Shown piece after piece: positions 26,662 through 36,078 of a stretch of DNA of 64,000 nucleotides; positions within the stretch are counted from its first letter, which is position 1; the number at the start of each line of letters is the position of its first letter. The notes under the pieces are model-generated. The model was not told the origin of the DNA. It saw nothing but the letters and a program-made list of their open reading frames with translations, and did not search any database. The stretch lies in NCBI GenBank assembly GCA_014584695.1, contig JACTMI010000004.1:1-64000 (forward strand), in the 5' to 3' direction. A program made the position numbers and the translations under genes. Source of the stretch: Acidobacteriota bacterium (lineage in GTDB: Bacteria > Acidobacteriota > Thermoanaerobaculia > Multivoradales > JAGPDF01).

Positions 26662-26678
26662 ACACTTGACAATAGTGT
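26662..26678 (+). promoter_or_regulatory. Putative PadR operator
   Basis: The dyad ACACT-N7-AGTGT lies in a notably AT-rich island and covers the -35-like TTGACA at 26666-26671. It has the shape of PadR-family operators. Autorepression is inferred. Confidence 0.5.
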
Positions 26679-26695
26679 GTAGCGCATAATATTAT
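26666..26695 (+). promoter_or_regulatory. Putative promoter of the padR-like gene
   Basis: TTGACA at 26666-26671 matches the -35 consensus. TATTAT at 26690-26695 (5 of 6 to TATAAT) follows after 18 bases; TAATAT at 26687 is an alternative. The -10 ends only 6 bases before the ATG, so the message is probably leaderless. Confidence 0.6.
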
Positions 26696-26701
26696 CTCGC
26701 C

Positions 26702-27076
26702 ATGGTCGAGCCCAAGGATCCGATCGCGGCCGAAGAGCGGCTCGCCCAGGAGCTGCGCCGAGGGGCGGTGGTGCTGGCGACCCTGGCCCAGGTGCGGCCG
26801 AGGCAGTACGGCTATTCGTTGGTCCAGCGCCTCACCGAGCGTGGCTTCGAGATCGAGCCCGGGACCCTCTACCCGATGTTGCGGCGTCTGGAAGAGCAGG
26901 GGCTGCTCGAGAGCCTGTGGGACGTCGAGGGCGCGAGGCCCCGCAAGTACTACCGCCTGACCGATGCCGGCGCGGAGACGCTGGCGCGGTTGTCCGTCCA
27001 CTGGCGGCGCCTGGCGGGAGTGATGGACCGGCTGTTGGACGAGGCGGAGCGAGGAGAGAGCCATGGAGCTGATTGA
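26702..27076 (+). CDS. PadR-family transcriptional regulator
   Basis: 124 residues. A winged-helix domain (RGAVVLATLAQVRPRQYGYSLVQRL, GFEIEPGTLYPMLRRLEEQGLLES, RPRKYYRLTDAGAETLARL) matches PadR proteins of the short type that pair with membrane genes. The last 14 bases overlap the next gene, an arrangement typical of PadR/HAAS-protein pairs. Likely represses its own operon through the dyad at 26662-26678. The ATG follows the -10 by 6 bases; there is no ribosome site. Confidence 0.9.
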   Translation: MVEPKDPIAAEERLAQELRRGAVVLATLAQVRPRQYGYSLVQRLTERGFEIEPGTLYPMLRRLEEQGLLESLWDVEGARPRKYYRLTDAGAETLARLSVHWRRLAGVMDRLLDEAERGESHGAD

Positions 27077-28031
27077 TCGATACGTCGCGGCCGTCGGGCG
27101 ACGGCTGCCGCGCGCGAAGCGGGACGAGATCGAACGGGAGCTGCGCTCGGCGCTGCTCGACACGCTCGAGGGTGAGGGGGCGGATGCGGTGGACGAGGAG
27201 GCGGTGGTGCGCGTGCTGCGCCGTCTCGGCCGGCCCGAGGAGGTCGCGCTCTCGTACCACCCGGCGGGCGGCTACCTGATCGGACCCGAGACCTTCCCCA
27301 CCTTCCAGCGAGTCACCGCCGCGGTCCTCCTGGCTCTCGCCGGACTGGTCACCGCCGCCTTCGCGCTCTCGGTGGCGGTTCGAACGCCGGAGGCGACGGA
27401 GCTGGCGCGCCGGTTCGGCGGCCTGGCCACCGGCCTCACCGAGACGCTCTTCACCGCCTTCGGCATCCTGGTCCTGATCTTCGCGTTCGTCGATCGCGCC
27501 GACATTCGCTCGCCCAAGCGCTCGGAGGACTGGGACCCCCGGACCCTGCCGGCGATCCGTCCCGGCGACGAGATCCCGCGCTTCGACGCGGTGATGGCGT
27601 TCGTGGCGCCCGCGGCGGTCTTCGTCCTGGTCAACCTGTTCCGCGATCAGCTCGGGCTCTGGATCCTGCCGCGGGGCGAGCTGCTGCTCCACGACCTGGC
27701 GCTCGAGATCCTGCCCTGGCTGAACGTCGCGCTGCTCGCCGGCATGTTCCTCGGCCTGGCCCAGATCGGCTCCGGCCGGTGGCACTGGAGCACCCGGGTC
27801 GCCAAGCTGGGCGTCGACCTGTTCGGCCTCTACGTCTTCTGGCGGCTGTCGCGCGGGCTCGTGGCGCGCCGCGGCGAGCTGCTCGGAGCTGGCCTGCCCG
27901 AGCGGCTGGTCGACCTGCTCGAGCTGGCGACGCGGCTGGGCATCGCGGTGGTCGCGATCGCCATCCTGTGGGGTGTCGCGCGCCTGCTGTATCGGCGCGC
28001 GCGGCTTCAGCCGAACCGGCCGGTGATGTAG
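27063..28031 (+). CDS. HAAS-domain membrane protein partnered with PadR
   Basis: 322 residues. The N-terminal 70 residues ([57 protein letters not shown]) are the HAAS/DUF1700-type helical domain that usually accompanies PadR regulators. About six hydrophobic segments follow (82-110, 130-155, 180-205, 215-240, 250-270, 295-315). GGAGAG precedes the ATG. The role is unknown; family members are membrane proteins thought to signal to or be controlled by PadR. Its 3' end overlaps the convergent pstB by 25 bases. Confidence 0.75.
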   Translation: MELIDRYVAAVGRRLPRAKRDEIERELRSALLDTLEGEGADAVDEEAVVRVLRRLGRPEEVALSYHPAGGYLIGPETFPTFQRVTAAVLLALAGLVTAAFALSVAVRTPEATELARRFGGLATGLTETLFTAFGILVLIFAFVDRADIRSPKRSEDWDPRTLPAIRPGDEIPRFDAVMAFVAPAAVFVLVNLFRDQLGLWILPRGELLLHDLALEILPWLNVALLAGMFLGLAQIGSGRWHWSTRVAKLGVDLFGLYVFWRLSRGLVARRGELLGAGLPERLVDLLELATRLGIAVVAIAILWGVARLLYRRARLQPNRPVM

Positions 28032-28894
28032 TCCTCGGTCTGCTTCTTCATCGGCCGGATGAAGAGCTTCTCGGTCTCGCCGTACTCGATCAGCTCGCCC
28101 ATGTAGAGAAAGGCGGTGTAGTCGGAGACGCGCGAGGCCTGCTGCATGTTGTGGGTGACGATGATCAGCGTGTAGTCGCGCTTCAGGTCCTCCATCAGCT
28201 CCTCGATCTTCGCCGTGGCGATCGGATCGAGCGCCGAGCAAGGCTCGTCGAGCAGGATGACGTCGGGCTCGACCGCGATCGCGCGCGCGATGCACAGGCG
28301 CTGCTGCTGGCCGCCCGACAGACCGAGCGCGCTGTCGTCGAGCCGGTCCTTGACCTCCTCCCAGATCGCCGCTCCGCGCAGCGACCTCTCGACCACCTCG
28401 TCGAGAACGCTCTTCCTGTTGATGCCGTGGATCCGGCAGCCGTAGGCGATGTTCTCGTAGATCGATTTCGGGAACGGGTTCGACTTCTGGAACACCATCC
28501 CGATCCGCTTGCGCAGCGCGTTGATCTCGGTCGCGGGGTGGTTGATGTCGTGCTGCTCGAATCGGATCCGGCCGGTGATGCGGACGCCGTCGATCAGGTC
28601 GTTCAGCCGGTTGATGCAGCGCAGCAGGGTCGACTTGCCGCAGCCCGAGGGACCGATGAAGGCGGTGATGCGCCGCGCCGCCATCTTGAGCGAGATCTCC
28701 TTGAGCGCCTGCTTCTCCGAGTACCACAGGCTCAGCCGGTCGATTTCCAGCACCGGATCCGGGATCGCCGGGTTGATCGCGGGATCGCCGGCGGCCGAGC
28801 TCTCCGGCGGCGGCGCGCTGCCCGGCTCGAACGAGGGCCTCATCGTGCGGTCGGCGTCGACCATCGGCGTCTCCAGGTTGGTGGAGGTGGACAT
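28007..28894 (-). CDS. pstB: Phosphate ABC transporter ATP-binding protein
   Basis: 295 residues. Walker [10 protein letters not shown] at 81-89, signature LSGGQQQR near 194-201, Walker B VILLDEP, and the PstB-typical [18 protein letters not shown]. It energises phosphate import by the PstC/PstA channel. About 45 residues of Pro/Ser/Ala-rich N-terminal extension precede the ABC domain, longer than usual. Last gene of the pstS-C-A-B unit, 23 bases after pstA. phoU is not adjacent; it lies on the same strand at 35.3 kb, beyond asd. Confidence 0.95.
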   Translation of the reverse strand: MSTSTNLETPMVDADRTMRPSFEPGSAPPPESSAAGDPAINPAIPDPVLEIDRLSLWYSEKQALKEISLKMAARRITAFIGPSGCGKSTLLRCINRLNDLIDGVRITGRIRFEQHDINHPATEINALRKRIGMVFQKSNPFPKSIYENIAYGCRIHGINRKSVLDEVVERSLRGAAIWEEVKDRLDDSALGLSGGQQQRLCIARAIAVEPDVILLDEPCSALDPIATAKIEELMEDLKRDYTLIIVTHNMQQASRVSDYTAFLYMGELIEYGETEKLFIRPMKKQTEDYITGRFG

Positions 28895-28917
28895 GATCTC
28901 AGATCTTCCGGGAGGGG

Positions 28918-30561
28918 TCAGACCGCGCTGCCCGCGTAACGGCGCCGCAGGCGGTTGCGCAGGGCGATGGCGACCAGGTTCATCACCGTGACGACCACGA
29001 TGAGCAACAGCGCGGTGGCGAAGACCAGCGGTTTGCTGGCGTCGACGTTGGGGCTCTGGAAGCCGACGTCGTAGATGTGGAATCCGAGATGCATGAACTT
29101 GCGCTCGAGGTGGACGAACGGCGCGTGGTGGTCGATCGGCAGGGCGGGAGCGAGCTTGACCATGCCGACGATCATCAGCGGCGCCACCTCGCCGGCGGCG
29201 CGCGCCATGGCGAGGATCAGTCCGGTCAGGATCCCCGGCGCGGCGGCCGGCACGACCACTTTCCAGGTCGTCTCCCACTTGGTCGCGCCGAGCGCGAGCG
29301 AGCCCGCCCGCACGATGCCGGGCACCGCCGCGAGCCCCTCCTCCGTGGCGACGATCACCACCGGCACGGTGAGCAGCGCCAGGGTCAGGGCCCCCCAGAG
29401 AATGCCGCCGGTGCCGAAGGTCGGGGTCGGCAGCGCCTCGGGGTAGAAGAGACGGTCGATCGAGCCGCCGATCGTGTAGACGAAGAAGCCGAGGCCGAAG
29501 ACGCCGAAGACGATCGAAGGGACGCCGGCCAGGTTGTTGACCGCGATGCGGACCATGCGCACCAGCGGGCCCTGCTTGGCGTACTCGCGCAGGTAAAGGG
29601 CCGCGAGCACGCCCAGGGGCACCACCGCGAACGACATCAGGAAGACCATCATCACGGTGCCGAAGATGGCGGGGAAGATGCCGCCCTCGGTGTTCGACTC
29701 GCGCGGATCGTCGGCGACGAACTCCCAGATCCGCGACAGGTAGAGGCCGGACTTGGCGAGGGGTCCCATGTCGTTGGGGCGCAGGGCGCGCACGATGGCG
29801 CCGACGGCGATCTCCTTGCGCCGCCCGTCGGCCGTCTCCATGACCAGGGTCTCGGCCATCAACTCGTCGCGGGCCGCGAAGAGCCGGGTGGCGAGCTCCT
29901 CGTACTCGGCCTGGCGCGCGGCCATGCGCCCGTCGATCTGCTCCTGGCGACGCGCCAGCTCGGCCTCCGGCAGGCGGGCGAGCTCGAGCCGGCGGGTCTC
30001 GAGCCGGAGCTTCTCGATCTCGAAGTTGACGTCGCCGATCGGCCCCCGCTCGAGCTTGCGCACGGCGTCGCGCTGGCGAACCTTTTCCCGGTGGAGCGGC
30101 CCGAACCGGCGCCACACCTCGTCGCCGCCGGAAGCCAGCAGCTCGTCGCCGTGCCGGAGCTCCACCATCCGGCCGTAGAAGTTGCCCCACTCCAGCCGTT
30201 CGAGAACCACGGCGTCCCCGGGGGTGCCGCGGTCGACGACGCTCGAGAGGCTCAGCCACTGGAAGTCGTTGGCGGTGAGGTCGCGGTTGCCGACGCGGAC
30301 CTTGATGCGCTCGCCCGGCTCCGGTGCGTCGGGAGTCGGTGGAATCGACTCACGATCGTGGATCTCGCCGAGCACCCGCGAACCGTCGACGCGCGTGAGC
30401 TCGACGATGTCGCGCTGCCAGAAGTAGGCGGCGCCGTAAACGCCGATCAGCAGCAGCAGGCCCAGGATCAGGAGCAGGTTGAGCGCCAGGGCGCCGCCGC
30501 ACAGCGCGGTCAAGGAGGTGCCGACGAAGTCGCGCCGCCGGGTGGTCGAGTTCTTGGCCAT
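28918..30561 (-). CDS. pstA: Phosphate ABC transporter permease PstA, enlarged form
   Basis: 547 residues, almost twice the common length. TM1 lies near 20-45. A 240-residue periplasmic insert follows, with a beta-rich start and a charged coiled coil ([27 protein letters not shown]). The permease core (about 305-545) has the EAA-like region [34 protein letters not shown]. Large PstA forms are known from pseudomonads and vibrios alongside large PstC. The insert could contact PstS or the large domain of PstC. ATG giving [10 protein letters not shown]; 11 bases after pstC. Confidence 0.92.
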   Translation of the reverse strand: MAKNSTTRRRDFVGTSLTALCGGALALNLLLILGLLLLIGVYGAAYFWQRDIVELTRVDGSRVLGEIHDRESIPPTPDAPEPGERIKVRVGNRDLTANDFQWLSLSSVVDRGTPGDAVVLERLEWGNFYGRMVELRHGDELLASGGDEVWRRFGPLHREKVRQRDAVRKLERGPIGDVNFEIEKLRLETRRLELARLPEAELARRQEQIDGRMAARQAEYEELATRLFAARDELMAETLVMETADGRRKEIAVGAIVRALRPNDMGPLAKSGLYLSRIWEFVADDPRESNTEGGIFPAIFGTVMMVFLMSFAVVPLGVLAALYLREYAKQGPLVRMVRIAVNNLAGVPSIVFGVFGLGFFVYTIGGSIDRLFYPEALPTPTFGTGGILWGALTLALLTVPVVIVATEEGLAAVPGIVRAGSLALGATKWETTWKVVVPAAAPGILTGLILAMARAAGEVAPLMIVGMVKLAPALPIDHHAPFVHLERKFMHLGFHIYDVGFQSPNVDASKPLVFATALLLIVVVTVMNLVAIALRNRLRRRYAGSAV

Positions 30562-30572
30562 GGCGCGGCTCC

Positions 30573-32915
30573 TCACAACTGCGCGTACTTGCGGCGCAGG
30601 CGCTGGCGGACCAGCTCGGCCACGGTGTTGACCACGAAGGTGAGGACGAAGAGCAGCAGCGCCGCGAGGAAGAGCGTCCGGTAGAGGGTGCCGCCGTGCG
30701 GCGCCTCCGGGATCTCGACCGCGATGTTCGCCGACAGCGTCCGGAAGCCGTTGAAGGCGTTGAGCTGCATGATCGGCGTGTTGCCGGTCGCCATGAGCAC
30801 GATCATGGTCTCGCCGATCGCCCGGCCGAAACCGATCATCACCGCCGAGAAGATCCCGGGCGAGGCCGTCGGCAGCACCACGCGGGTGACGGTCTGCCAG
30901 CGGTTGGCGCCGAGCGCGAGCGAGCCGGCGATCAGGCTCTTGGGCACGTTCGAGAAGGCGTCTTCGGAGATCGCGAAGATGATCGGGATGACCGCGAAGC
31001 CCATCGCCAGCCCGACCACCACGGCGTTGCGCTGGTCGTACGGCAGGCCCGTGGTCTGGACCAGCCAGGCCGGGAAGCTGCCGCCGAACGCCAGCCGCTC
31101 GAACGGCGCCGAGAGCAGGCCGCAGAGCGCGATCGCGGCGGCGACCACGACCAGGTAGAGGCCGACCTCGGCGCCGGCCGGATAGCGCTGGCGGAAGCCG
31201 AGCGGCAGGCGCGACCAGCCGATGCCGGCGAGCCAGACCGAGAGCGGCAGCGCGACGAAGGCCAGGAGCAGGGCGGGGAAGGTCCGCTCGAGCAGGGGCG
31301 CCAGCCAGAGGCCGGCGAGAAAGCCGAGCACCACCGACGGCAGCGAGGCCATGATCTCGACCGTCGGCTTGATCAGGCCGAGCAACTTGGGGTGGAGGAA
31401 CTGCGAGGCGAACATGGCGCCGAGCACGCCGAGCGGGATGGCCAGCAGCAGCGAGTAGAGCGTCCCCTTGAGCGTGCCGACGACGAGCGGCGTGAGCGAG
31501 AGCTTGGCCTCGAAGTCGTCGGTGCCCCCGGTCGACTGCCAGGCGTGCTCGGGCCGCTCGTAGCCCTCGAACCAGATCTTGCCGAACAGCGCGCGCCAGG
31601 AGATCTCGGGGTGCGGGTTGTCGATGGCGAGGATGGCGAGCTCGTTGGCGGTGCCGAGAAAGGCGCCGTCGCTCTTGGGCGAGATGATGGCCGTGGTGGC
31701 TCCGGCGACCGGGGAGGCGCCCCGCCAGAGCACCCGCTCGGAGGTCGAGAAGTAGAGACCGAGCTCGCCGTCGGCGTCGGTGGCGAGGAAGGTCCGGTTG
31801 CGCTGCGATGGGGCGAGGTCGACGATCGGCGCGCCGTGGCGGGGGAAGTCGCGGATCCGGGTGAGCAGGAAGCGCTCGTCCTCGTCCGCGGTCACCGCCG
31901 CCTGCCGCACCGGAAACCAGACCGACAGCGAGCCGTCGCTCTGACCGACCACCAGGCTCCGGTCGCCGACCAGGAGCGTCAGCGCGGTCACCGCGGCGGT
32001 GCCGGCCGAGACGGACTCGGGCTCGGCGTTGTCGCCGCGGTCGAACAGCCACCAGAACAGCTCGCCGCTTTCGGAGCCGCCGAACAGCGCGGTCTGGTCG
32101 GCGTCGATCAGCAGCCGGGTCAGCGTCGGCACGGCGGGGAACGACAGGCGGCTCTCCGAGCGCTCGATCTCGCCGGTGAAAGCGTTCTCGGTCACCGCGA
32201 CCTTGGCCACCACCACCGTGCCGTCGGCGAGCTGCGCCGCGGCGGAGGTCTGGCCGTCGGCGGTCGCCTGGGCGGCGAAAGCCCCGAGCGGGCGCCGCTC
32301 GGGATCGAGCGCGAGCACCGCCGGCATCCGCAGGTGGGGCGAGACGATGCGGCGCTGCTCCTCGTCGAAGCGGACGCGCCATTCGATCACCTGGGTGAGC
32401 ACGCGGCCGTCCGAGGTCGAGGCCGCTACCGCCGAGCCGCCGGGGGGGACGCGCGCGTCGAGCAGCTCGAAGCCGGGGGCCGCGGCGGTTTCCTCGGCGG
32501 CCGGGACCGCCGCCGCGGCGGCGTCGAGCTCTGCCAGCTCGGCGGTCAGGCTCTCCTCCACGACCGTGGCGCCGTCGTCGAGGCGCAGCACCCGGACGAT
32601 GCCGCCAGGACCGAGGACCGCGGCGTGGGTCTGGTGCTCGTCGACCAGGACGGCGCGCACCGGGCGGTCGACCGCGAGGGTCCGCTCGACCGCGACGCGC
32701 GCCGACCGGATCATCGGCAGCACCTCGGCCAGGATGAAGAACAGGATGCCCAGGATGCCGGCGATGATCGCCAGGCCGCCGGCGGTCACCAGCCAGCGGG
32801 CGGTGTGGTCGGCCGCCAGCCGCCGGCGGGCGGTCGAGATCGACAACCGCTTCGCCGGCGCGCTGCGGGGCGCTGCGGCGGAGGGATCCTGGTCGGGGAA
32901 GTCGGCGACGGCCAT
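30573..32915 (-). CDS. pstC: Phosphate ABC transporter permease PstC with a large periplasmic domain
   Basis: 780 residues. TM1 (about 42-66) is followed by a 400-residue periplasmic region with WD40/propeller-like beta repeats (HAAVLGPGGIVRVLRLDDG, SLVVGQSDGSLSVWFPV, FLATDADGELGLYFSTS). The permease core starts near 475 (LVVGTLKGTLYSLLLAIPLGVLGA) and includes GANRWQTVTRVVLPTASPGIFSAVMIGFGRAIGE. The core forms the phosphate channel with PstA. The propeller-like domain may shape docking of PstS or sensing; its function is unknown. First permease after pstS, 84 bases apart. Confidence 0.93.
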   Translation of the reverse strand: MAVADFPDQDPSAAAPRSAPAKRLSISTARRRLAADHTARWLVTAGGLAIIAGILGILFFILAEVLPMIRSARVAVERTLAVDRPVRAVLVDEHQTHAAVLGPGGIVRVLRLDDGATVVEESLTAELAELDAAAAAVPAAEETAAAPGFELLDARVPPGGSAVAASTSDGRVLTQVIEWRVRFDEEQRRIVSPHLRMPAVLALDPERRPLGAFAAQATADGQTSAAAQLADGTVVVAKVAVTENAFTGEIERSESRLSFPAVPTLTRLLIDADQTALFGGSESGELFWWLFDRGDNAEPESVSAGTAAVTALTLLVGDRSLVVGQSDGSLSVWFPVRQAAVTADEDERFLLTRIRDFPRHGAPIVDLAPSQRNRTFLATDADGELGLYFSTSERVLWRGASPVAGATTAIISPKSDGAFLGTANELAILAIDNPHPEISWRALFGKIWFEGYERPEHAWQSTGGTDDFEAKLSLTPLVVGTLKGTLYSLLLAIPLGVLGAMFASQFLHPKLLGLIKPTVEIMASLPSVVLGFLAGLWLAPLLERTFPALLLAFVALPLSVWLAGIGWSRLPLGFRQRYPAGAEVGLYLVVVAAAIALCGLLSAPFERLAFGGSFPAWLVQTTGLPYDQRNAVVVGLAMGFAVIPIIFAISEDAFSNVPKSLIAGSLALGANRWQTVTRVVLPTASPGIFSAVMIGFGRAIGETMIVLMATGNTPIMQLNAFNGFRTLSANIAVEIPEAPHGGTLYRTLFLAALLLFVLTFVVNTVAELVRQRLRRKYAQL

Positions 32916-32999
32916 GTTGGCGCTCTCGGTCTCCGGCCCTGCGGAAGCGAAGCGCCCGGCGGCGCGGCGGCCGCCGGGCTCGGAGCCTCTCGGCGGAGA

Positions 33000-33965
33000 C
33001 TACTGGAGCTTGACGAGCTCCTCGCCCACCACCTTGGCCGAGATCGGCAGGTAGCCATCCTTGACCACGATCTCCTGGCCCTCGCGGGAGGCGACGAACT
33101 TCAGGAACTCGCGCACCAGCGGGTCGAGCGGCTTGTTCGGGGCCTGGTTGAAGTAGACGTAAAGGAAGCGGGAGAGAGGGTACTTGCCGGTCAGCACGTC
33201 CTCCGGCTCGACGGTGTAGGCGCCGCCGTCCTTGCCGGCGAGCGCGAGCGGCTTGACGCCCGAGGTCCGGTAGCCGATGCCGCTGTAGCCGATCCCCCAC
33301 TTGTCCTCGGTCACCCCCTGCACCACGGAAGCCGATCCGGGCTGCTCCTTGACGGTGTCCTTGTAGTCGCCCTTGGCGAGCGCGACCTCCTTGAAGAAGC
33401 CGTAGGTGCCCGAGGCCGAGTTGCGGCCGTAGAGCGACAGCGGCCGCGAGGCCCATTCGCCGGCGAGGCCGAGATCGCCCCAGGTCTTGATGTCCTTGGC
33501 GCCCATCTTGCGCGTCTTCGAGAAGATCGCGTCGACCTGCTGCAGAGTCAGCTTGTCGAGTGGGTTGTCCTTGTTGACGTAGACGGCCAAGCCGTCGACC
33601 GCCACCCGCAGCAGCGAGGGCTTGTAGCCGTACTTCTTCTCGAACTCGTCGATCTCCTCGGCCTTCATCGGCCGGCTCATGGGTCCGAGCTGGGCGGTGC
33701 CCGAAATCAGGGCCGGCGGGGCGGTCGAGGAGCCCTTGCCCTCGATCTGGATGCGGACGTTCGGGTACTGCTTCTGGAAGCCCTCGGCCCAGAAAGTCAT
33801 CAGGTTGTTCAGGGTGTCGGAGCCGATCGAGCTCAGGTTCCCCGACACGCCCGAGACCTTGGCGTAGGGCTGGATCGCCGGATCGACCTTGGCGGGCTCG
33901 GCGGCGAGGGGGGCGGCCGCGGCCAGAACGAGCGCCGCAGCCGTGAGCAGGGAGAGCGGTTTCAT
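33000..33965 (-). CDS. pstS: Periplasmic phosphate-binding protein
   Basis: 321 residues with a signal peptide ([21 protein letters not shown]) cut near residue 25. Phosphate-contact motifs are visible: IGSDTLNNL near 52-60, [14 protein letters not shown] near 80-93, MSRPMK, and [14 protein letters not shown] near 185-198. It captures phosphate for PstCAB and, with PhoU/PhoR, reports on its level. AGGAGG lies 7 bases before the ATG; upstream in-frame starts add only a basic leader. A Pho-box-like repeat lies 150 bases upstream. Confidence 0.95.
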   Translation of the reverse strand: MKPLSLLTAAALVLAAAAPLAAEPAKVDPAIQPYAKVSGVSGNLSSIGSDTLNNLMTFWAEGFQKQYPNVRIQIEGKGSSTAPPALISGTAQLGPMSRPMKAEEIDEFEKKYGYKPSLLRVAVDGLAVYVNKDNPLDKLTLQQVDAIFSKTRKMGAKDIKTWGDLGLAGEWASRPLSLYGRNSASGTYGFFKEVALAKGDYKDTVKEQPGSASVVQGVTEDKWGIGYSGIGYRTSGVKPLALAGKDGGAYTVEPEDVLTGKYPLSRFLYVYFNQAPNKPLDPLVREFLKFVASREGQEIVVKDGYLPISAKVVGEELVKLQ

Positions 33966-34115
33966 GCGGAATCCTCCTGGGTCGGGTGCCCGGTCTTCGC
34001 CGGGCGGGTGGTTGCTCGCGATGGGGGCGGGTCGCCGCCCGAGAGCGGAGCGACGCCGGCACATCCAGAACGCGAGAAGTCTCGCAAGGGGGTTTGTCGG
34101 GGGGGGGAAGACGAT

Positions 34116-34133
34116 GTGACAGCGGTGTGACAG
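34116..34133 (-). promoter_or_regulatory. Pho box upstream of pstS
   Basis: On the minus strand the sequence is CTGTCAC-ACCG-CTGTCAC: two identical 7-mers with an 11-base period, matching the PhoB-box rule (CTGTCAT, 4 bases, CTGTCAT). Same direction as pstS, 150 bases before its ATG. Confidence 0.8.
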
Positions 34134-34189
34134 CCGGGCCGCCGCCCCCGTGGCGCCCGGCCCGCTCCGGGGCTGGCCTGGGGTTCCAG

Positions 34190-34195
34190 TAGCAT
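34190..34195 (+). promoter_or_regulatory. Putative asd -10 hexamer TAGCAT
   Basis: TAGCAT lies 18 bases before the asd ATG, with a GGAG ribosome site in between, so this message would have a short leader. Confidence 0.3.
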
Positions 34196-34213
34196 CGGCG
34201 GCGGAGAGCGCCG

Positions 34214-35308
34214 ATGGTCTCGAGGTCGTTGCCGTCGCCAGTCGAGTCGAAAGATCGAATTCCGGTCGCGGTCCTGGGCGCGACCGGCGTCGTGGGGCAG
34301 CGCTTCGTCCGCCGCCTCGCGACCCACCCCTGGTTCCGCGTCGCCGCCCTCGCCGCCTCGGAGCGCTCCGAGGGGCGCCGGTACGACGAAGCGTGCGCCT
34401 GGCGGCTGCCGGGTGAGCCCTACGCCGGCCTCGGTGCGCTGCGACTGGTCGCCGCCGACCCCGCGGCGTGCGCCGCGGCGGTGGCCTTCAGCGCTCTCGA
34501 TCGCGCCGTGGCCGAGCAGGTCGAGCCCCGCTTCGCGGCCGCGGGAGCGACCGTGTTCAGCAATGCCTCGGCCTTTCGGATGGCGGACGACGTGCCGTTG
34601 GTCGTACCCGAGGTCAACGCCGATCATCTCGCCCTGCTCGAAGTCCAGCGAACACGCCGCGGCTGGCCGGGCGGCATCGTCTGCAACCCGAACTGCACGG
34701 CGACCGTCCTGGTCACGGCGCTGGCGCCGCTCGAGCAGGCGTTCGGGATCCAGGAAATCTTCCTCGCCAGCTATCAGGCCGCCTCGGGCGCCGGCTACCC
34801 GGGTGTCGCCAGCCTCGACCTGCTGGGCAACGTCGTGCCGCACATTCGTGACGAGGAGGAGAAGGTGGCCGAGGAGGTGCCGAAGCTGTTCGGCCGCCGG
34901 GTCGATCGCGCGATCGTGCCGGCGGCGTTGCGGCTGTCGGCCGCCTGCCTGCGCGTGCCGGTGGTGGACGGCCACACCGAGGCGATCTCCGTCCGGCTGC
35001 GGACCGAGGCCACGCTCGAGGAGCTGGCGGCCGCGATCGTCGGCTTTCGCGGCGAGCCGCAACGGCTGGCGCTCCCCTCCGCGCCCTCGCCGCCGGTCCG
35101 TCTCCACGTCGCGCCCGACCGGCCCCAGCCGCGGCTCGATGTCGACGAGGGGGACGGCATGACAGTCCACGTCGGCCGCCTGCGGCCCTGCGCCCTGCTG
35201 GGCTGGAAGCTGGTGGCGATGGGGAGCAACGTCGAGCGGGGCGCGGCCGGCGCCAGCGTCCTCAACGCCGAGCTGGCGTTAACGGGAGGCTGGATTCCGC
35301 CGAGCTGA
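34214..35308 (+). CDS. asd: Aspartate-semialdehyde dehydrogenase
   Basis: 364 residues. NADP-binding [16 protein letters not shown] near 20-35, catalytic Cys161 in CNPNCTATV, and the substrate-side [12 protein letters not shown] near 190-201 place it in the archaeal/fungal-type branch of [18 protein letters not shown] near 250 includes the conserved active-site histidine. It reduces aspartyl phosphate to the semialdehyde used for lysine, threonine and methionine. It lies alone on the plus strand inside the phosphate island, between pstS and phoU. GGAG precedes the ATG. Confidence 0.93.
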   Translation: MVSRSLPSPVESKDRIPVAVLGATGVVGQRFVRRLATHPWFRVAALAASERSEGRRYDEACAWRLPGEPYAGLGALRLVAADPAACAAAVAFSALDRAVAEQVEPRFAAAGATVFSNASAFRMADDVPLVVPEVNADHLALLEVQRTRRGWPGGIVCNPNCTATVLVTALAPLEQAFGIQEIFLASYQAASGAGYPGVASLDLLGNVVPHIRDEEEKVAEEVPKLFGRRVDRAIVPAALRLSAACLRVPVVDGHTEAISVRLRTEATLEELAAAIVGFRGEPQRLALPSAPSPPVRLHVAPDRPQPRLDVDEGDGMTVHVGRLRPCALLGWKLVAMGSNVERGAAGASVLNAELALTGGWIPPS

Positions 35309-35320
35309 GTCGATTCCGGC

Positions 35321-35986
35321 TCAGGTACTGGCCGGGGCGTTGTGGCGGATGTCGCGGCCTTCGACGTAGAAGACGACGTCTTCGCCGATGTTCGTCGCGT
35401 GGTCGGCGATGCGCTCGTAGTTGCGGGCTACGAGCAGCAGGTGCAGCGCGCGCGAGGTCGTGCGCGGATCCTCGACCATGTAGCTGAGCAGCTCGCGGAA
35501 GAGCTGCTTGTAGAGCCCGTCGACCTCGTCGTCGCGCCGGCAGACGGCGAGCGCCGCCTCGGTGTCCTTGCGCACGAAGCTGTCGAGCGCGTCGCGCACC
35601 ATCTCCTGCGTGATCGCGGCCAGGCGCGGCAAATCGATGTAGGGCTTGAGCGGCGGCTCCTGGTTGAGCATCTCGGTCGACTGCGCGATGTTGACCGCGG
35701 AGTCGCCCATCCGTTCGAGATCGTTGGCGATCTTCATCGTCGCGACCAGGAACCGCAGGTCGATCGCGGTGGGCTGCTGCAGCGCCATGTAGCGGTGGCA
35801 GAGCTCGTCGAGCTCCTTCTCGATCGCGTCGACGTCGTTGTCGGTCGAGATCACCGCCTGGGCGCGCGCCGGATCGCGCTCGACCAGCGCCTGCATGGCT
35901 TCTCCGATCATGCGCTCGACCAGCCCGCCCATGCGCAGCAGCGTCCGGCGGATCTTCTCGAGGTCTTGGTCGCGGTGGCGTTCCAT
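35321..35986 (-). CDS. phoU: Phosphate signalling protein PhoU
   Basis: 221 residues forming two three-helix bundles. Family motifs: HRDQDLEKIRRTLLRMGGLVERMI near the start, ALQQPTAIDLRFLVATMKIANDLERMGDSAVNIAQ in the middle, and the paired LLVARNYERIADHATNIGEDVVF at the end. The two E-R-[MI]-[GA]-D motifs are metal-binding. PhoU links the Pst transporter to PhoR and damps signalling. Its own promoter region shows only a TAGCCT hexamer and GGAG. It is separated from pstB by 6.4 kb here, which is unusual. Confidence 0.93.
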   Translation of the reverse strand: MERHRDQDLEKIRRTLLRMGGLVERMIGEAMQALVERDPARAQAVISTDNDVDAIEKELDELCHRYMALQQPTAIDLRFLVATMKIANDLERMGDSAVNIAQSTEMLNQEPPLKPYIDLPRLAAITQEMVRDALDSFVRKDTEAALAVCRRDDEVDGLYKQLFRELLSYMVEDPRTTSRALHLLLVARNYERIADHATNIGEDVVFYVEGRDIRHNAPAST

Positions 35987-36015
35987 GGCGTTCTCCGGGC
36001 CCGGCGAGGCTAGCA

Positions 36016-36064
36016 GGAAAGAAAAATCGCGGGGAGACCCCGAACGCGCCGAGGGTCCCCCCGC
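36016..36064 (-). terminator. Rho-independent terminator after the porin gene
   Basis: Minus-strand reading gives a roughly 12-bp GC stem (GCGGGGGGACCC with GGGGTCTCCCCGC, one G-U pair) and then ATTTTTCTTT. It starts 14 bases after the porin stop and lies before phoU, so it separates the two transcripts. It is the clearest intrinsic terminator in the window. Confidence 0.8.
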
Positions 36065-36078
36065 CCCGAGGGAGGTGC

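Noticed and set aside
28918-34062. A 1714-residue minus-strand frame spanning pstA, pstC and pstS
   Set aside because: Only its C-terminal 547 residues are a protein (PstA). The rest is an off-frame reading of pstC and pstS, whose own frames carry the domains.
30696-34130. A 1144-residue plus-strand frame across the pst genes
   Set aside because: Antisense shadow, low-complexity Arg/Asp/Glu/Gly composition, no recognisable motif.
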